Positions 59,543-64,000 of a DNA stretch of 64,000 nt are shown here, piece after piece. The number at the start of each line of letters is the position of its first letter. Positions within the stretch are counted from its first letter, which is position 1. Origin of the DNA: Rhizophagus clarus (Eukaryota > Glomeromycota > Glomeromycetes > Glomerales > Glomeraceae); the NCBI GenBank assembly GCA_015698045.1, contig BLAL01000006.1:1240001-1304000 (forward strand), given 5' to 3'. Made by a program: the position numbers and the translations under genes. The notes below the pieces were generated by a model. The model saw nothing but the letters and a program-made list of their open reading frames with translations. It ran no database searches and was not told the origin of the DNA.

Positions 59543-59593
59543 AAAGGATCTAACCCCACAATTCATGTCTCAAGTCTATAGGTTAGATCCTTT
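59543..59593. repeat. 13-bp perfect inverted repeat
   Basis: AAAGGATCTAACC (59543-59555) and GGTTAGATCCTTT (59581-59593) surround a 25-nt loop. Possibly a transposon end. Confidence 0.7.
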
Positions 59594-59679
59594 CATGGTG
59601 AACCATGGTTTACATCTAATGTCCGCATAATGGTGGACGAAACACATCCAATCAACATTGTCACGTGACTTTGCGGACA

Positions 59680-59960
59680 ATTTTGTCCGCATTTGCTTGG
59701 ATGTGGACAAAGCATGACCACCAAAAGTGGACAATTTTGTCCGAATTTTTTGGACAAAGCATGACCACCAAAAGTGAACAATTTTGTCCAAATTTTTTGG
59801 ACAAAGCATGACCACCAAAAGTGAACAATTTTGGTCCGTATTTTTGCTTGAATATGGACAAAGCATGTCTCCACATTTTGCTTGCATGGTGAGGATCATC
59901 ATGGTCCCCAATAATGCGAGAACAATAGTGCCCTCCATAATAACATTTGTCCTCACATTA
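59680..59960. repeat. ~48-bp tandem repeat, three full units
   Basis: Units with TGGACAAAGCATGACCACCA and GTGGACAATTTTGTCC start at 59703, 59751 and 59798, with a variant at about 59857. Each unit contains the hairpin word GGACAATTTTGTCC. Frames on the minus strand are artefacts of the repeat. Confidence 0.8.
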
Positions 59961-60711
59961 AAGGACTAATTAATAGTAATAAACATATAAATTTAGTAAT
60001 AAAATTACATATTGGCGTAAAGATATAATCATAAAAATACAATAGAACACCTGTATTTACCATTAGTAATTTTTAGCATTATTAATATTCATAAAATTAT
60101 TAGTATTTTTATTTATTATTTTATTTATAAAATAATATATAACACAAATAAAAAAATTTTAACTATAATGTTTTAAAATTAAACATGATTTTATGAAAAA
60201 CAAAATTGTAAAACTTCTAAATAATATTTAAGCAGATTTTATACATTAAATAACTTCACTTAAATATAAAAGAAGATTTCATCAACTAATAAAATGGTAA
60301 AATTACACTTGAAATTGGTTTGAAACAAAAAAAAAATTAGGAATTAATATCATTATAAAAACACATTTTTTTCACTATTATAGCACATACTTACACCTAT
60401 AAAAATTGATTTTAACCTTGTTGAACAACTTTACTTAAGTGTGAAAGGATAATTTCGCTTGACTAAAATAATAAAATTACGCTCTGAAATTGTTAAACAG
60501 AAAAAAAGTTAAATAAATCATGATTTTTTATAAATATGGATAAATGTAATGTTTTCAGTTTTTCATGTTAAAAATAAGAATTATGTAAAATATTAAAAAC
60601 AAAAAAAAAGGAATAAAAAAAATCTTATAGTAAATATACATATATATTATATAGTTATTTTTAGTAATTTCAACAAAAAAAAACAAATAAAAAAAACAAA
60701 TAAAAAAATAA

Positions 60712-60757
<46 letters not shown>

Positions 60758-61059
60758 AAAAAAAACAACAAAGAAAAGAAAATAAACAAACAAAAATATA
60801 AACAAAAATAACAAAAAAAAAATAAAATAATTAAAACCAAAAAAAATACCCAAAAAAAATAACAATAAAAAAAACTAAATAAAAACAAAATATAACAATA
60901 AATAAAAATGAAAATAAAATAAAGAAAATAAAATTTTAAATTAAAAAGGTTGGAAAAGAAATAAAAAATATGAAAAATTAAACACGGTAAAAGTGAGAAA
61001 AAATGATCAAGAAAATTATCGTATGATTAATTTTAAAAATGATATAAATTTTAAGTTCA
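59961..61059. other. AT-rich DNA with a long A-tract
   Basis: An A run of nearly 40 with a few breaks lies at 60715-60757, inside about 250 bp of AAAAACAAAT-type simple sequence (60670-60920). No gene is visible. Confidence 0.45.
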
Positions 61060-61790
61060 TTGCAAAATGTTATTTTTTATTAAATTAACCAATAAAAAAC
61101 ATTTCGCAACATTTCTATTGAAGCAATAAAAAAAATATTTACTAAATGATTTTTTTTATTAAAATTAACAGACAAAAACATTTCGCAATGTTTTCTATTA
61201 AAGTTATAAAAAAATGTTGCAAAACATTTTTTTTTATTAAATAACAATAAAAAATGTTTTGCAACATTTTCTATTAAAGTAATAAAAAAACGTTTGCAAA
61301 ATGATTTTTTTATTAAAATTAACAGATAAAAACGTTTTGCAATGTTTTCTATTAAAGCAATAAAAAAATGTTGCGAAATGTTATTTTTTTATTAACTAAC
61401 CAATAAAAACATTTTGCAACATTTTCTATTAAAGTGAAAAAAAAAAATGTTGCGAAACATTTTTTTATTAAAATTAACATTTCGTAACTTGTTGATAAAA
61501 CACTGCCGCAAAATGGTTTGTTTTATCAAAATAACTAATTAAAAACATTTTTTTATTATATTATACTATATAAAATGTTTTTGTTTATTATGTTATTTAG
61601 TATAAATTGATTCAGTAATTTGGTTTAGTAAATCGCAAAACTGGTACTGAAACCGCAGTTACTGAAACTGATTGGTAAATTTACCAAAAGTTTCAGTTCA
61701 GTAAACCATAAAACTGAAATCGCTCTAATACCAAAACTAATCGGTATAGTTCAGTAATTACTGAAACCGATCAGAGCCCTATTTTTTTAT
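61060..61790. repeat. AAAACATTTCGCAACATTTT repeat block and GGGCTCTGATCGG end
   Basis: Eight or so units of TTATTAAAATTAACA-AAAACATTTCGCAACATTTTCTATTAAAG follow one another to about 61560, then a CAGTAATT/AATTACTG-rich palindromic segment ends in GATCAGAGCCC. Related pieces lie at 7495, 27630 and 30650-30930. Confidence 0.6.
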
Positions 61791-62595
61791 GGATAATTTG
61801 ATAAGAAAAAATCATTTCGCAACTTTTTTTTGCTAAATATTGCAAAATGTTTTTTTACTAAAAACGTTCAATAAATCAGTTCAGTTTTTGGTAATTACAT
61901 CGTCAGCGCTACCCTCTGGGCCACCTGGGCTAAAGCCTCAATATACATCCCAACTCCATTGGAACTCGATCAGATCTCCTATTCAGTTAGCCTCCCAGCG
62001 CCTTTACGGCGCATCTCTAACAATACCATAGATAAATACCATATCCATAGTCTGAACTCCTATATATACTCCTCAGACCATCCTCAGACCAGTCCTCATA
62101 CCAGAAAACATATCAAATAACCATCAAAATCACGAAATAAAGGCAAAATCATACACAATAATGGTTTGGTATGATGGTACAAAGACAATTTCCAAAAATA
62201 TTATCCAACTCCAAACATCATATACATATATACCTATATATAGTGCTTATAATATAAAACTTTTTGAAAAAATTTCTCAGACCGAAGAGCCCAATCTAAA
62301 AGTAGTGATTTTACATTTCTAAAGCCTTCAGAACGCCAATTTCACTATTTTTTGAGTACGAAAAGTGGTCAAAATTTGGTACGATGAAAAATCCTGCTCT
62401 TTGGACCAAAATATTAGGTATATATAGCATCGGTCCTCATACCAGTTGCCCATATTGTCACCTGCTCATACCAAATACTTATATCCCAAATAGCATACAA
62501 ATATACCTGAAAAAATTGTAATTAAACATAGTCAATATATAGGTATCTAAAAAAAATAAATTAAACAAAGCTTTTACTAAAGTATCTAACTAACA
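61791..62595. other. G+C-richer flank of the helicase element
   Basis: 61880-62030 is G+C-richer (CCTCTGGGCCACCTGGGC, GCGCCTTTACGGCGC). 62030-62110 and 62420-62480 hold CTCATACC and TCAGACCA words. It could be the 5' flank of the viral-type element; no gene is supported. Confidence 0.35.
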
Positions 62596-63933
62596 ATGAG
62601 TAACCAAAGCTAATCACACAAAGTGTCTCGTAGTCAATTCTTCTTAGCCACACCTACTCAAAAATTTAGTAGCAAAACTCTTAGAAAGTACTTATATTCA
62701 GCTAAGTCTTTTCAAGAGCTTACATCTGCTAAAGAGTATCTGATAAGTTACTTTGCACATAGTGATATAGGTGTATATAAGTGGTTTCCAAAAAATCAAG
62801 TTTTCAAGCATTATTCTCAAAAAGTTGCTGAAGATTCTTTTATTCAAAGTAATACTGTACAATTCAAAGATAATGAAAGAAAGGTAGTTGATACATTTAA
62901 TATTCAGGCTTGGTTCTTTAGAAATACCCCATTCTTTATTCCTCAAGTGAATTAATTTCAGCCTAAAATATATCATGATACAGATGGTGGATACTATATC
63001 AATGAATTTGCTGGCTTCCTTCATCCTAATCCACTTCTATTTCATGAATTTAATCAAGAAATTCGTGATCAGATAAAGCTAATTATCAATCATATAGAAG
63101 AAGTGCTTTGTTCATCAGATAAAAGGCAAGCTTACTATATGAAAAATCTGGTCATGCGTATTGCTGTTGGTCAAAAAATGCAAAAAACAATGTTTCTATA
63201 CTCAGGTTCAGGAACAGGTAAAACAATGCTTACATGGTTTCTTTGTGAAAGAGTTCTTGGCCCAAAAATTACTATGAAAACTGCAAATGAACGAATCATC
63301 ACTGGGCAGTTTAATAAAGAGCTAGAAGGTAAGTGCTTATTAATTTTAGAAGAAATGTCTAATTCCAAATCCACAGACTGGATTACTTTTGCAAATCGCC
63401 TTAAAGACTTCATAGATAGTGACACTCTAATGATAGAAGAAAAATATAGGACACCTTATTCTGTTACCAATATTACGAATCTAATCATTAACAGTAATAA
63501 TAGCAAAACTATTTGGCTAGACAGAAATGACAGAAGATATTTCATTCCAGATATCTCAGAAAAGTACGTTAATAATGGTATTGGTATGGACCACTATTAT
63601 GCTCCATTAGATTTGGCTATAAAAGATCCAGAAGTTGGTAAAGCCTTTTATTCCTATGCATTAGAATATGTAAAGCTTAATCCAGATTTTGATGAACGTA
63701 AAATCCCTATGACAAAAACCAAACTAATGATGATAAATAGAGATAATAATAAAGTTCATGAATTCATTAAAGAAAAATATATAATCCAGAATAGAGATCT
63801 AAATGAATCCTCATCTGTATTATATCACAATTTTAAAACTTGGCTTGCTACATATGTCAGTTCTAATAAAAAGCCTCCCACTGTACAGGAATTTACTCGT
63901 GCATTAGGAGAGCTTGGAATAAAAGCTAAATAA
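62596..63933 (+). pseudogene. Viral/plasmid-type superfamily 3 helicase (D5-like), interrupted
   Basis: One frame runs from an ATG at 62596-62598 to TAA at 63931-63933, broken only by TAA at 62611-62613 and 62953-62955. The uninterrupted 3' part begins just after the second stop and contains Walker A SGSGTGKT, Walker B-type LLILEEM, the SF3 motif C region LIINSNN and an Arg-finger-like DRNDRRYF. The N-terminal part has no recognised primase motif. Such helicases belong to DNA viruses and plasmid-like elements; here it is most likely an endogenised copy. Both breaks are single in-frame TAA codons, so decay is recent. An ATG near 63103 could still start a 276-residue helicase domain. Confidence 0.7.
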
Positions 63934-64000
63934 AAGAGAGTTGGAGACCGAAAAGCTAATAAAAAACTCTAATGGTATTCAGCTTCATATGATGATCTTT

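Noticed and set aside
59576..59956. Minus-strand frames with repeating Cys-Pro and Phe-Gly-Gly-His text
   Set aside because: Three frames are open at once over the 48-bp tandem repeat, which is a repeat artefact.
61890..62030. tRNA gene or tRNA-derived SINE in the G+C-rich stretch
   Set aside because: No convincing A and B boxes or cloverleaf could be drawn. No tRNA was found anywhere in the window by eye.
62596..63933. Alternative genetic code (TAA read as Gln) for the helicase
   Set aside because: Only two internal TAA codons exist and the frame itself ends in TAA; simple nonsense mutations explain this better.

Overview
The window looks like nuclear DNA of an arbuscular mycorrhizal fungus, most likely Rhizophagus irregularis or a close relative. 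This is inferred, not proven. The grounds are extreme AT richness, long A/T low-complexity tracts, short spliceosomal introns (about 75-105 nt, GTAWGT donors, CTAAC branch points) and an expanded family of TKL-type kinases that begin with a CxxC...WCxxC ribbon. Sel1 repeats, a Crinkler-type effector relic, a SAM-domain relic and many non-autonomous transposons also fit.

Layout. 1-8,600: the first codons of a kinase paralogue running off the left edge, a 944-residue Sel1/kinase fusion (591-3501, minus) and a kinase relic (about 6205-6440). 8,672-13,695: a kinase gene (plus) whose 5' part appears to be split into about sixteen 3-nt microexons by a tandem array of near-identical introns; one intron carries a 1.8-kb TIR element with a 9-bp target duplication. 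13,700-19,000: MITEs (hAT-like, pogo-like and others). 19,297-20,725: a five-exon hypothetical gene divergent from a VapD/Cas2-fold gene. 21,000-41,400: mostly repeats, including a SAM-domain pseudogene, minisatellites, a retroposed copy with an 18-bp target duplication and an array of hairpin units. 41,500-51,900: four single-copy features (two hypothetical proteins, a secreted Cys-rich membrane protein and a decayed gene), a second hAT MITE and a decayed Crinkler gene. 52,700-59,361: a decayed kinase-Sel1 gene, then an intact six-exon gene (55,772-59,361, minus) made of five tandem ribbon plus kinase N-lobe modules with a single C-lobe at the end. 59,500-64,000: minisatellites, A-rich DNA and an interrupted viral-type superfamily 3 helicase reading frame.

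Six loci belong to the same ribbon/TKL kinase family: two intact genes with unusual architecture, one gene with the microexon array, one gene start and two relics. The window therefore shows this family being remodelled by exon duplication, Sel1 insertion, intron amplification and decay. All intron calls and domain names rest on reading the sequence; no database search was run.
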